In this document: one piece after another, positions 1 to 9,162 of the stretch
How positions within the stretch are numbered: the stretch's first letter is position 1
Layout of the letters: each line of letters begins with the position of its first letter
Assembly: GCA_024644875.1 (NCBI GenBank)
Contig: JAHEGY010000004.1
Span: forward strand, 1-64,000
Length of the DNA stretch: 64,000 nucleotides
DNA from: Cyclobacteriaceae bacterium
Lineage (GTDB): Bacteria; Bacteroidota; Bacteroidia; Cytophagales; Cyclobacteriaceae
Direction: 5' to 3'
Notes under the pieces: generated by a model
What the model was told of the DNA's origin: nothing
The model's database searches: none
Seen by the model: the letters and a program-made list of their open reading frames with translations, nothing else
Program-made: the position numbers and the translations under genes

Positions 1-477
1 GGATTTTTAAATGTATCACCAAAAGACTTTAGAAACGGGAAACCTGCTCAGGTTATGACTACCAGGGCACATCAGCTGGCGATGTTTGTTGTATATTATA
101 GCCCATATACCGTGGCTTGTGACCATCCGGATAATTATAAAGACCAGAAAGGTATAGAATTTCTCAAGGAAGTTCCGGCCAGCTGGGATGATACCAGGTT
201 TCTGCTTGGAGAAGTAGGCGAGTATATTGTCATGGCAAGGAAAAATGGGAAACGATGGTATATTGGAGGCATGAATAATAGTGTTCCAAGAGAAGTCATC
301 ATTAATCTGGATTTTTTACCTGATGGAAAATATAAACTATATTACTTTGAAGATACTGAGAAAAGTAATACTGAGCCAACTGAAATATATGTTGGATCCG
401 AAAATGTTGAAGGTGGTCAACTCTATAATTTCAGAATGGAAAAGGGGGGAGGCTATGCCGCTTATATTGAATTGTAA
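1..477 (+). CDS. GH97 family glycoside hydrolase, C-terminal part (cut by window edge)
   Basis: The reading frame is open from base 1 and runs 158 codons to a TAA at 475, so the start and catalytic domain lie outside the window. The visible part reads like the end of a GH97 enzyme: the last strands of the barrel (FLNVSPKDFRNGKPAQVMTT, then MFVVYYSPY), the EVPASWDDTRFLLGEVGEYI segment that is nearly diagnostic of GH97, and a C-terminal beta-domain containing WYIGGMNN. GH97 members are exo-acting alpha-glucosidases or alpha-galactosidases, usually periplasmic or lipid-anchored. It differs clearly from the second GH97 at 14207-16195 in the C-terminal domain, so it is probably another subfamily. 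It ends 9 bp before the esterase gene and probably shares its transcript with the esterase and sulfatase. Mechanism and substrate cannot be told from this fragment. Confidence 0.85.
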   Translation, partial: GFLNVSPKDFRNGKPAQVMTTRAHQLAMFVVYYSPYTVACDHPDNYKDQKGIEFLKEVPASWDDTRFLLGEVGEYIVMARKNGKRWYIGGMNNSVPREVIINLDFLPDGKYKLYYFEDTEKSNTEPTEIYVGSENVEGGQLYNFRMEKGGGYAAYIEL

Positions 478-486
478 AATGAAATT

Positions 487-1416
487 ATGCATTCTAACAG
501 AAGAAACTTTTTAAAAAATAGTACGATGATTATGGGCGCGGTCGGATTATCGCAATCTGCTATGGGCGGAACATCTATAAATCCGGAGGATCCGGATCCT
601 GCACTGGAGGATGAAGAGATATACCTCTGGGCCGACGGATCAGACAACAATGGTCAGAATCCAGAATACAGACCCAAAATCAAGATTTATTATCCTACAG
701 TCCGTGATAAGGATGCCACTAAGAAATTCGCGGCAGTTTTGATTTGCCCGGGTGGTGGATATCATATTCAGGCATCGCATGAAGGACAACCGTTTGCAAG
801 GCTTTTAGCTATGAATGGTATTATAGGAATAGTTCTCACTTACCGGGTTTTTCCTGACAGATATCCCGGCTCGTATTCCGATGCCTGCCGTGCTATCCGC
901 TATCTTCGTAAAAATGCAAGCAACTATAATATAGACCCTGATAGAATAGGAATAATGGGTTTCAGTGCAGGGGGACATCTTGCATCCACTGTAGCCACAC
1001 AACCTGATTTATATAAGGATATGCATGATGACCTGGCCGAATCCATATCGGCCCGACCCAACCGGCTTATCCTGGGTTATCCTGTAATATCCTTTATCGA
1101 CGACTATGCACATACTGGATCAGCGAAAGCATTATTGGGCGATGAACCGGACCAGGAAATGGCAAGGCAATTATCCAACAATCATCAGGTTACAAGGGAT
1201 AATCCACCGGTCTTCTTGTTTCATACCACTGAAGACAAAGGGGTTCCCCCGCAGAACAGCCTGAGTTTTGCGGAGGCATGTATTGAAAATAATGTTCCTG
1301 TGGAATTGCATTTATACGAAACAGGCACGCATGGAGTAGGCATGGCACTTGATAATCCGCGACTTAAAACCTGGTCAGGTTTAATGATAGATTGGCTGAG
1401 TGCATGGAAGTCATAA
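487..1416 (+). CDS. Exported alpha/beta-hydrolase (acetyl-esterase-like)
   Basis: This 309-residue serine hydrolase begins with a twin-arginine-type leader (RRNFLK at residues 5-10, then a short hydrophobic stretch), so periplasmic export is likely. The alpha/beta-hydrolase core shows an oxyanion-hole motif CPGGGY (87-92), the nucleophile elbow GFSAGGH with Ser160, an acid in TTEDKGVP and the catalytic His in TGTHGVG near the C-terminus. This layout matches the BD-FAE/acetyl-xylan-esterase-like group that removes acyl groups from polysaccharides or short esters. It lies between a GH97 and a sulfatase on the same strand with 9 and 19 bp gaps, fitting removal of acetyl decorations alongside sulfate removal. 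The substrate is inferred from context only. Confidence 0.85.
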   Translation: MHSNRRNFLKNSTMIMGAVGLSQSAMGGTSINPEDPDPALEDEEIYLWADGSDNNGQNPEYRPKIKIYYPTVRDKDATKKFAAVLICPGGGYHIQASHEGQPFARLLAMNGIIGIVLTYRVFPDRYPGSYSDACRAIRYLRKNASNYNIDPDRIGIMGFSAGGHLASTVATQPDLYKDMHDDLAESISARPNRLILGYPVISFIDDYAHTGSAKALLGDEPDQEMARQLSNNHQVTRDNPPVFLFHTTEDKGVPPQNSLSFAEACIENNVPVELHLYETGTHGVGMALDNPRLKTWSGLMIDWLSAWKS

Positions 1417-1435
1417 TAATATAATTTAAATATTT

Positions 1436-2857
1436 ATGATAGAATTACTAAAAACATTCATTATAATATTATTATTGGCGTCCTGTATATCTTCAAATAA
1501 TCAAGAAACTGATCAAAGACCCAACATTATATTCCTGATCGCAGATGATGCAGGATATGGAGATTTTGGATGTTATGGGCAGGAAATTTTTAATACGCCG
1601 AACATAGATCGGATGGCATCTGAAGGTATGCTCTTTACCCAGCATTATTCAGGGAGTACGGTTTGTGCTCCATCGAGATCATCACTGATGACCGGTCAGC
1701 ATACAGGACATACATTTATCAGAGGAAATAAAGGTGTAAAACCTGAGGGGCAGTACCCCATTCCCGATTCACTTCAAATATTACCTGAACTTCTAAAGAA
1801 AGCAGGATATGTAACCGGAGGATTTGGAAAATGGGGCTTAGGCGGACCCGGGACAGAGGGGGATCCCGTGAACCAGGGCTTTGATGAATGGTTCGGGTAT
1901 AATTGCCAGAGCCTGGCACACAATTATTATCCTGAATATTTATGGCACAACAAGGATACTCTCTTCCTGCATGGCAATGATAATAGAGGTACGCTGCAGT
2001 TCAGTCATGATATAATCCATAGGGAAGCACTTGAATTCATTGAAAAAAACCAGGATAAGACTTTTTTTCTATTCCTGCCATACACAATTCCCCATGCAGA
2101 ATTGCTGGTTCCCGAAGATTCACTATTTAAAAAGTATATAGGCAAATTTGAAGAAACACCCTATGAGGGATTAGACAACGGTACCCGGTACAGAAAAGGG
2201 CCATATGGCTCTCAGCAATATCCAAGGGCAGCATTTGCAGCCATGATGGAAAGACTGGACCTGGCTGTAGGTGATATCCTGAATAAAATTGATGAACTGG
2301 AAATAGGGGATAATACTGTTTTTATTTTTACCAGTGACAATGGTCCTCATCTTGAAGGTGGTGCTGATCCTGATTTCTTTAATTCAAATGGAATCCTTCG
2401 AGGTTATAAAAGGGATTTATACGAAGGAGGAATTCGTGTACCCTTTATTGTACGATGGCCACAAAAGATCCAAAGTGGGATAAAAACAGCACATATATCC
2501 GCATTCTGGGATATAATGCCAACTTTTTGTGACATAGCAGGAATTACTACCCCTGAAGATACGGATGGGATATCTTTCCTTCCAACATTGAAACAGGAAG
2601 GAATACAGAATAAGCATTCATATCTTTTCTGGGAATTTTATGAGCAGGGAGGTAAGCAAGCTGTAAGACTTGATCAATGGAAAGGTATCAGGTTGAATAT
2701 TAAAAATCAACCTGATAATCCTATTGAATTATACAATTTAGTTGAAGATCCGGAAGAGCTTTATGATATTTCAGCAGAATATCCTGAAATAGTTAAAGAA
2801 ATTAAACTCATCATGCAGAAAGCCCATACACCTTCCGAAGTGTTTACATACAGGTAA
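1436..2857 (+). CDS. S1-family sulfatase, lipoprotein
   Basis: This is a 473-residue arylsulfatase-like enzyme with a lipoprotein leader (LLLASC, lipobox Cys17), so it is probably anchored in a membrane facing the periplasm or surface. The N-terminal metal site reads IIFLIADDAGYGD. The formylglycine motif is C77-A-P-S-R81 followed by SSLMTG, making it a Cys-type S1 sulfatase that needs a maturase encoded elsewhere. A second metal segment is FTSDNGPH, and the C-terminal subdomain is complete. It hydrolyses sulfate esters, presumably on a glycan. It is a clear paralogue of the sulfatase at 22091-23500: both share NIDR, FTQHYSGS, a TGxHTGHT stretch and the GKWGLG region. It follows the esterase gene by 19 bp. 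Confidence 0.95.
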   Translation: MIELLKTFIIILLLASCISSNNQETDQRPNIIFLIADDAGYGDFGCYGQEIFNTPNIDRMASEGMLFTQHYSGSTVCAPSRSSLMTGQHTGHTFIRGNKGVKPEGQYPIPDSLQILPELLKKAGYVTGGFGKWGLGGPGTEGDPVNQGFDEWFGYNCQSLAHNYYPEYLWHNKDTLFLHGNDNRGTLQFSHDIIHREALEFIEKNQDKTFFLFLPYTIPHAELLVPEDSLFKKYIGKFEETPYEGLDNGTRYRKGPYGSQQYPRAAFAAMMERLDLAVGDILNKIDELEIGDNTVFIFTSDNGPHLEGGADPDFFNSNGILRGYKRDLYEGGIRVPFIVRWPQKIQSGIKTAHISAFWDIMPTFCDIAGITTPEDTDGISFLPTLKQEGIQNKHSYLFWEFYEQGGKQAVRLDQWKGIRLNIKNQPDNPIELYNLVEDPEELYDISAEYPEIVKEIKLIMQKAHTPSEVFTYR

Positions 2858-2864
2858 ATATATC

Positions 2865-3275
2865 TTGTTTTATCATTTAATAATTCCGAAATTTTATTTT
2901 CATCCAAACATAATACACAACCGGGGTTATGGAGAAAAAGCTGTATTGAGTGATCTATCAGAAGTGGCTCATGTCGAAAACTGGGTGGATGGAGGGACAA
3001 GACTTGAATTTATGTTTGAATTGAAGGAACCGGGATCGTTTTCCGTTGTGATTGATGCAGCCTCTGAAACGAAAGACATAGAGCTAAATATTCAGTTAGA
3101 TGACCAGGATCATCTTTTCGAACTCCAGGGATCGGGGGATCTGTCAAATTTTCAAGATTATACAATAGGAGATATCCAGTTTCCCAAATCAGGAGTGAAC
3201 GTAATGACATTGAAAGCGGGTGTGGCTCCATGGAACGAGCTTAAACTGCGATCAATAAGATTAGTTAGAAAGTAA
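2865..3275 (+). pseudogene. Orphan carbohydrate-binding-like C-terminal domain (gene remnant)
   Basis: The open frame starts at a TTG, but recognisable similarity begins only around base 2930. The conserved part is a jelly-roll-like C-terminal module found at the ends of Bacteroidota GH29 fucosidases, sulfatases and related enzymes: ENWVDGGTRLEF, FELKEPGSFSV, ELQGSGDLSNFQDYTIGDI, then LKAGVAPWNELKLRSIRLV. There is no signal peptide and no catalytic domain, and the first 20 or so residues look like random sequence. The preceding sulfatase is full length and in another frame, so this is not a simple frameshifted tail of it. The best reading is the 3' end left after deletion of a larger enzyme gene. 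Expression as a short binding protein cannot be excluded. Confidence 0.6.
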
Positions 3276-3484
3276 TTGGAAAAAAAAGTCAGAATAGATA
3301 AGATTGTATTTAAAGCCTCTAGTAGCATTTATAATGCCTTCGTAAAAATCCGTGATTTCGTATTAATATCCATGCAATAAAACCCGGAAAAATATGAAAA
3401 AATATGCATATTTGTGGTGTTTTTTGGAAAATCTGGAATCAAATCGAGTTTCCTTATGTTATCTTATATATTACTATTGAACAA

Positions 3485-4231
3485 ATGAATAAAGTATACC
3501 TTTTAATTATAGTTTCTATGTTTTCCTGGACCTTAGCACTGAGTTCTGATGGCGATAGCAGCCAGAATGGCCTTAGTGTAAGTGAATATCAGGCAGAAGT
3601 AAGGAAAATTAAAATTGACGCTGGAGAGATCTATAGAGCATTCGAGATCTTCGATCTTGATATAGTTGAAGAAGAATACCAGAAGCTATCAAATGACATA
3701 ACTGAAGTTGAACAGATTTTAAAGGACCTCAATTCAACAAGTGATACTAATATTCGCAACGAATTTTTCGATCTTTTTGAAGAGACGAGGAAATCTTATG
3801 GCATCCTTATGAATTTATATGATTTTTACACTCAGCTTGAACGTAAAAAAGACCGTTGGAGTAATGAGTATTTCACTATGTGGGAACAAACCTATGCCTA
3901 TAAGATCCGAATAGATCAACTGTACGTTAAGGAAGAGAAAGTAAATGTACATTATGGGGGTATGAAGGATACGAAGGTAACTAAGATCAGAAAAAAGAAT
4001 ATTTATGAGGCCTGTGAAAGTATTTATAATAAGAAATTGAATGAGTTGAAAAGACTAAATGATTGTGATCATCATGGACGGATCCTTATTCTCGAAGATT
4101 TAATGCCGGTATTACGTAAATGCAGTAAGTTGGTATTAATAGACGGTACTAAACCGCTTGAAAAAGAATTGAAGAATATTGATGATCCTCAGTTAAAAGC
4201 TGAGTTGATATTGGACTATCAGATAGATTAA
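3485..4231 (+). CDS. Exported helical protein of unknown function
   Basis: I do not recognise a family. The chosen ATG gives 248 residues beginning with MNKVYLLIIVSMFSW, a good Sec signal peptide; a longer frame from 3404 would put 27 odd residues before it. The mature part is rich in Glu, Lys, Asp and Leu, predicted mostly alpha-helical with heptad-like stretches (for example EEEYQKLSNDITEVEQIL), and contains a Cys/His patch (NDCDHHGR). A periplasmic helical-bundle protein is likely. It stands alone, 210 bp after the domain remnant, and ends just before a strong bidirectional terminator. Confidence 0.7.
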   Translation: MNKVYLLIIVSMFSWTLALSSDGDSSQNGLSVSEYQAEVRKIKIDAGEIYRAFEIFDLDIVEEEYQKLSNDITEVEQILKDLNSTSDTNIRNEFFDLFEETRKSYGILMNLYDFYTQLERKKDRWSNEYFTMWEQTYAYKIRIDQLYVKEEKVNVHYGGMKDTKVTKIRKKNIYEACESIYNKKLNELKRLNDCDHHGRILILEDLMPVLRKCSKLVLIDGTKPLEKELKNIDDPQLKAELILDYQID

Positions 4232-4250
4232 ATTTCACAACGCTTAACAT

Positions 4251-4290
4251 AAAAAAAGGCTATCTCTATTGTCAGGGAAAGCCTTTTTTT
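4251..4290. terminator. Bidirectional intrinsic terminator
   Basis: A perfect 11-bp inverted repeat (AAAAAAAGGCT at 4251-4261 and its complement at 4280-4290) with an 18-nt loop gives a hairpin that ends in a run of T on both strands. It lies between the convergent genes ending at 4231 and 4306 and should stop transcription from both sides. Confidence 0.85.
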
Positions 4291-4305
4291 CATACATATA
4301 AGATC

Positions 4306-5244
4306 TTATATAAAGTCAGCCTTATTCATATAATCAATACTGATTTCTATGCTTTCAAAGGGTGTTCTTTGAGTAAAATCCTGCTCTACGAAGAAATATT
4401 CCAAACCAGCCGTTTCACGGGCATTGAAGATCCTGGCAAAATCAATAACACCATTGCCAACTTCGGCAAAATACCGATCTTCTCCGTCCGCACTGAATGG
4501 TTGTTCAATCAGGTCTTTTACGTGCCATAGTGGGAATCTGCCTGGTGCTTTTTCAAAATATACGACAGGATCATATCCTGCTTTGGTGATCCAGAACAGG
4601 TCAAGTTCAAATTTAACTTCATCAGGATCTGAATTTTCCATGATCATATCATAGGCATTGAATCCATCAGGTGTCAGAAATTCAAAATCATGATTGTGAT
4701 AAGCAAACTGTAATCCACTGTCCTTACAGATCTTGCCGAACTGGTTCCAGGTTTCCAGGTGACGTTTATAATCTTCAATACTCTTTCTGTCCTCATCCTG
4801 CAAATATGCCCATATCAGGAATTCAGCTCCAACAGCTTTAACATCTTCAACGGATTCCGCCATTTGTTTAATCACTGCGTCCTTACCTCCATCACTTGAT
4901 ACTTCTGTTACGGCGTGAACACTTGGCATGGTTAATCCCAGGTCATCCATAACTTTTTTAAGTTCAGCAGGTGCAAGTCCAAGGATCTTACGATCCTCAT
5001 ATTTGAATCCTTCCATCCAGGTGTATCCCAGTTTGGCCACTTTTTCAAGAACAGGTTTAATGCCTTCAGCCTCAATCTCATTACGTAAGGTGTAAAGTTG
5101 CAGACCAATATCCTTTTTTTCTGTTGGTGCCACAACCTCTTCAACATCTGCTGGCTTTTTCTTTGATGTGCATCCATAAGGAAGAACGAGACTCCCTGCA
5201 GCCAGGGCTCCGGTTGTTTTTAAAAATTCTCTTCTTTTGTTCAT
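4306..5244 (-). CDS. Sugar phosphate isomerase/epimerase-like TIM barrel, Tat-exported
   Basis: This 312-residue protein starts with a twin-arginine leader (KRREFLKTTGALAAGSLV) ending near Cys25 (PYGC, a weak lipobox). The rest is an AP-endonuclease-2/xylose-isomerase-like barrel: DIGLQLYTLR at the start, metal-ligand segments AYHNHDFEF and FELDLFW, HVKD, and VEQDFT at the end. Family members isomerise or epimerise sugars or act on 3-keto sugars and inositols using a divalent metal. The export signal means it is not acting on cytoplasmic sugar phosphates. Exported relatives are common in Bacteroidota and some are linked to 3-keto-glycoside breakdown; the substrate here is unknown. Confidence 0.85.
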   Translation of the reverse strand: MNKRREFLKTTGALAAGSLVLPYGCTSKKKPADVEEVVAPTEKKDIGLQLYTLRNEIEAEGIKPVLEKVAKLGYTWMEGFKYEDRKILGLAPAELKKVMDDLGLTMPSVHAVTEVSSDGGKDAVIKQMAESVEDVKAVGAEFLIWAYLQDEDRKSIEDYKRHLETWNQFGKICKDSGLQFAYHNHDFEFLTPDGFNAYDMIMENSDPDEVKFELDLFWITKAGYDPVVYFEKAPGRFPLWHVKDLIEQPFSADGEDRYFAEVGNGVIDFARIFNARETAGLEYFFVEQDFTQRTPFESIEISIDYMNKADFI

Positions 5245-5411
5245 TATGTTTTCTTTATGATTTGAAATGATTACCCGTAAAAAACTTAAAATTAATCTGA
5301 AAAATTGTTAAATGATAAAAATTGAGGATTAAATAGAACTTATGAATTTCAGAGATGCCCTGAGAAATAACTTTGAATATTCCAGCTAAAGAAACTAGCC
5401 CTAAAGAATTA

Positions 5412-8400
5412 TTACTTGTTCAGAGTTTCAAGAGATTGTTCGCTATTTTGCAATTTAGGCTCAGCTTCCAAGTACAGTTTATTCAATCTTGTTCTGTATT
5501 TTGTGTCAATTTCGTCAATTTCTTTCGCCAAATCCTTTCTTTTCAATCTATGTTTACGTTTAGGATGAATTTTGATCTTATGCTTTGGGGATGAATTATT
5601 TAATTCAATGAAAAGGCTAAGATCCTTGAATAGCCTGATCTTACCCTGTTCAGTATCAACATATCTTTTTTTCTTAGTCCGGAAAAACAGATCCAGAAGG
5701 CTCACGCGAAAATTCAGGTTTATAGCAGAATCATAAAGGTAGTATTTTCCGAATATATTCATGTCGCTGATGCTATTATTGACCAATATATCCTGGATAA
5801 TCAGGTCAGTTCCATTAATAAATATCTGAAACTCAGAATTATTTATAAGTATACTATCTTTTGCTTTGTGGCCTATAAATGACAGAGTATTTTCCAATTG
5901 TGGATTGTTTATAATTTTCCCTTCCTCAATAACTATATCAGCATAAAACAGGTTCTGCCCTTCCACTAAATATAGTAAACTATCCATCTGAAACAATCCT
6001 TCGGCTTTATAGGATATAAAACCTTCAATATTACCGTGTGCGCCATCAGAGAGGTCGGTTTTTGAAAATGAATTTATCAATGGTTCAATAGACAATTTTG
6101 TGCCGGTAGAATAAAAATGACCGTCAATCGTCTTATCCGTCTTTTGAAAACACAAACCTGAGAATTCAACATGTCCTTCTGAAGTATTGAAGTTTATATC
6201 ACTAATACTCAAGATCCCGTCAGTCATACTGCTAGAGAGATTTAAGTTTTGAATAAGAAGATTTTGATATTGTAAACAGCGTGCAGTCAGGTTTATATCT
6301 ATGTCAATATTATTTGGGATTGTATGTGTAATTTGTTCTTCTGTATGCTTTTCATTGGAACTGAATCCACCGATCGTCTCATAAATTGTCTGAACATTTG
6401 CAGAATCTATTACGAGATCAATATTACCAGATATTCTGGGTTCCTGCATAAGGAAATCAACTACCTGGAGATCAATATGACCCAATCCCTCATTTAAATC
6501 AATGGAGAAATCTTTTATATCGATTTCATCCCTTGATATTTTTAACCCAGTATGAATATCATTGAACATCTTGGATCCATATAACAGACTGTCTATATCA
6601 ATAATTAAGTTAATATCCACTATTTCTGGGATTTCAGGACCCTTTTTTGGATTATCGGAAGATAATTCTTTTTTGTGGAAGTCATTTAAAAGCTCCCTGG
6701 CAGAGAGATAAGAAAACATGGCCTTCCCTTCGGCTTCTATAAGCCATATTCCCTCTGAGTTGTATTTTATATCCGAGCTAAAAGATATATTTCCACTCAA
6801 CAATTCAGTTTCTAATTTCTTTATTTCGATATCACCTTTTGAAAAATTAACATTCATGTCAAGATTGCTAAATTCTCTCCCTAAAACAATCCCGTCTTTA
6901 ATTGAAAGTGCTAACTCGAGGTCTATATTTTGAGGAAGATTAGTAGCTTTTGTGCTATCATTCCCTTTACCGGAAGTATCACCCAATTCATCTATATTGA
7001 GCTGATTGAATTGAGCATCAATTTTTCCCCTTTTGATTTGAGGCCCATTATGCTGATTGAGTTGTATTATCAGACTGCTCACTATTTTCCCTTCCTTATA
7101 ATCAAAGGTCATATTATTAATGTTCAACGTGTCATGATCTAAATTTCCATTAATGATTAAATGATCAACAGAGCCAAAACCCCCATCGATCTTATTTGCT
7201 GTTATGTTTAAATCCAGATTGACATTGGGCAGTTTGAAACTATTTTCACTATCCTCTCTAGTATCATTTGTAATATTGAATGATGATAAGTCAAAATAAT
7301 CCGATATAATATCAATATTGCCAGTTAGGGGAGTTTTACGCCCTAATATAAACTGATCCAGGTTATTCAATTCAGCCTGAATTTCAATGTTGGAATCCAT
7401 GATTTGCCCTCTGAGGTCTTCAACCCTGATAAAATGATTGTCCAGGCTTACACTCCCCGAGGGAATCCGAATTCGCTGATTTGATTTTCTAAATAAGAGA
7501 TCGACCGAATCAATCTTGACATTTCCAAAAGCGTGTTGTTTGTTATTCAGATGTAAAGCCTGCAATTCACTGATTTTACCATCTATGTACAAATCAGCAT
7601 TAACTGTTCCGGATGCACTGATCTTATCATCATGAAGGAAGTGATGTAAGTCAATTTCAGATATAAAATGACCCTTTACAACCGGGTCAATAAAATTACT
7701 GATTGTTAATTGGGCATCGACAAAACTTTCTTCAACTTCAAAATTTAGAGTATCAACTATTAGGTTATTAGTTTCAGGTCCATGCATATCACCATTGTTG
7801 TAGTTACCAATAATATGCATGTTCCTGATCGGATAAGGTAAAATGGGGCTTTTAAAATCAGCATTTCTAATCTCAAATATTAATTGATTAAAGGGACGCG
7901 TAGTTGTATTCACGAATCCATCCTGATTATAGGATATTTTTATTTCGGCATCCTTATTTAATTGATTTAAGCTTATGTTTTCCGTCATGTTGAACAGACT
8001 CAGATGATCATCAAAATTACCCTGACTTTCTATTCTTAATTTTACTTTGTTACCATTTCCCTGTTTTCTAAAGGAAATAGTAGGATGCAGTGTAAGGGCA
8101 TTAGATTCCAGGAGGCCACTTTCAAGATAGGTATGGTTTTCTTCAGTATTTATTTTAAGAACAATATCTCTTCCAATTACTTTCTTGTTTGAAAACAAAG
8201 TCATACCTCCTGACTTTAAAGAATCTAGCTGCCCTTCAAAATTGCCTGATAAGTTTATAAGGTCCTGGTATATATCGAGGTTGAATAGACTGCGGTTAAT
8301 TGTGACGTAAGTTTCGTTCTTTTTATAATCGTTGGTAAGGCATAGTTTTGCATTATTCACTTCCAGGTCTGGTGAATAAATGTTGACAGGAATGCTCGCC

Positions 8401-8813
8401 TTTTTTTTTCCCGTGTGATTATCTGCTAATTTGAGTCGTGGTTTATTCCCTTTAGCATCAATTCTGCTGTAAACTGCCGCATCACTAATAATGATTCTGT
8501 TGATGTTGATGCTGTCTTGTAGAAAATTCCGAAGATTAAAAAGAACCTGAATAGTGCCTATATTAATCAATTCGGTAGTATCATCGGAAAATATAACATT
8601 GGTTAATTTCAACCGGGCATTTGGAAAATTATTCAGGTAAGTTAAATGGAAGCCTTCAATATGTATGGAATTATTGAACCTGGAATTAATATATTCGACT
8701 ATCGTTTTCTCGATACTATCCTGGTGTTTGAATGAATATATTATAAGTATTGAAACAACAACCAGACCAAGAGAAAAGACACTCAAAATAAATACAATTA
8801 TTATCTTTCTCAT
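5412..8813 (-). CDS. AsmA-family inner-membrane-anchored protein
   Basis: This 1133-residue protein has one N-terminal membrane helix (residues about 5-27) followed by a very long, beta-rich region with repeated short motifs of the type NIDLDLNI and IEGFISYKAEGLF. The N-terminal part (FNNSIHIEGFHLTYLNNFPNARLKL, conserved as a block) and the C-terminal region are typical of the AsmA superfamily, related to TamB/YhdP bridge proteins that handle lipid movement across the periplasm or influence outer-membrane assembly. It ends in a basic tail rich in Lys and Arg. It is monocistronic as far as can be seen: the nearest same-strand gene is 167 bp downstream and the upstream neighbour is divergent. 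Confidence 0.8.
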   Translation of the reverse strand: MRKIIIVFILSVFSLGLVVVSILIIYSFKHQDSIEKTIVEYINSRFNNSIHIEGFHLTYLNNFPNARLKLTNVIFSDDTTELINIGTIQVLFNLRNFLQDSININRIIISDAAVYSRIDAKGNKPRLKLADNHTGKKKASIPVNIYSPDLEVNNAKLCLTNDYKKNETYVTINRSLFNLDIYQDLINLSGNFEGQLDSLKSGGMTLFSNKKVIGRDIVLKINTEENHTYLESGLLESNALTLHPTISFRKQGNGNKVKLRIESQGNFDDHLSLFNMTENISLNQLNKDAEIKISYNQDGFVNTTTRPFNQLIFEIRNADFKSPILPYPIRNMHIIGNYNNGDMHGPETNNLIVDTLNFEVEESFVDAQLTISNFIDPVVKGHFISEIDLHHFLHDDKISASGTVNADLYIDGKISELQALHLNNKQHAFGNVKIDSVDLLFRKSNQRIRIPSGSVSLDNHFIRVEDLRGQIMDSNIEIQAELNNLDQFILGRKTPLTGNIDIISDYFDLSSFNITNDTREDSENSFKLPNVNLDLNITANKIDGGFGSVDHLIINGNLDHDTLNINNMTFDYKEGKIVSSLIIQLNQHNGPQIKRGKIDAQFNQLNIDELGDTSGKGNDSTKATNLPQNIDLELALSIKDGIVLGREFSNLDMNVNFSKGDIEIKKLETELLSGNISFSSDIKYNSEGIWLIEAEGKAMFSYLSARELLNDFHKKELSSDNPKKGPEIPEIVDINLIIDIDSLLYGSKMFNDIHTGLKISRDEIDIKDFSIDLNEGLGHIDLQVVDFLMQEPRISGNIDLVIDSANVQTIYETIGGFSSNEKHTEEQITHTIPNNIDIDINLTARCLQYQNLLIQNLNLSSSMTDGILSISDINFNTSEGHVEFSGLCFQKTDKTIDGHFYSTGTKLSIEPLINSFSKTDLSDGAHGNIEGFISYKAEGLFQMDSLLYLVEGQNLFYADIVIEEGKIINNPQLENTLSFIGHKAKDSILINNSEFQIFINGTDLIIQDILVNNSISDMNIFGKYYLYDSAINLNFRVSLLDLFFRTKKKRYVDTEQGKIRLFKDLSLFIELNNSSPKHKIKIHPKRKHRLKRKDLAKEIDEIDTKYRTRLNKLYLEAEPKLQNSEQSLETLNK

Positions 8814-9162
8814 GAATAAGCAATCGCTTTAATTTTTTCCAAACATCTCCTAGATCAGTCTGAGAATGTTATATTTTGACATTATAGTGTGTTTTTTAAT
8901 CTGATTCAAATAATTTTAAATATATCATAAATCTGACCATAGTTTTTCGTAATAAAGTATTATTTAGAAATAAATCCAGTTATATAATTAACCCTGGCCA
9001 CTGTTTTACTTTTTCGTTCAGGAATGTTGGATAAATGAAATTCGTTGATTGTATAATTGTTTCAATTGAAGTTACATACGAAGTTAATTCTCATAAAATT
9101 ATTCTAACTTAGTTGAGCTAATATAATTCCAATATAAATACTGCACACATCAATATTAAACA
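8814..9162. other. Divergent intergenic region
   Basis: This AT-rich 349 bp must hold promoters for the AsmA-like gene (minus) and the desulfurase-like gene (plus). I saw no exact TAnnTTTG box, no RNA gene and no convincing short reading frame. Several AT-rich near-palindromes are present but none is clear enough to call. Confidence 0.5.

Noticed and set aside
462-650. Antisense open frames within coding regions throughout the window
   Set aside because: They lie opposite recognisable genes, have no family similarity or ribosome-binding sites, and are expected by chance in such DNA.
2865-3275. Frameshifted C-terminus of the 1436-2857 sulfatase
   Set aside because: The sulfatase ends in the same place as its full-length paralogue at 22091, so the following domain belonged to a different enzyme.
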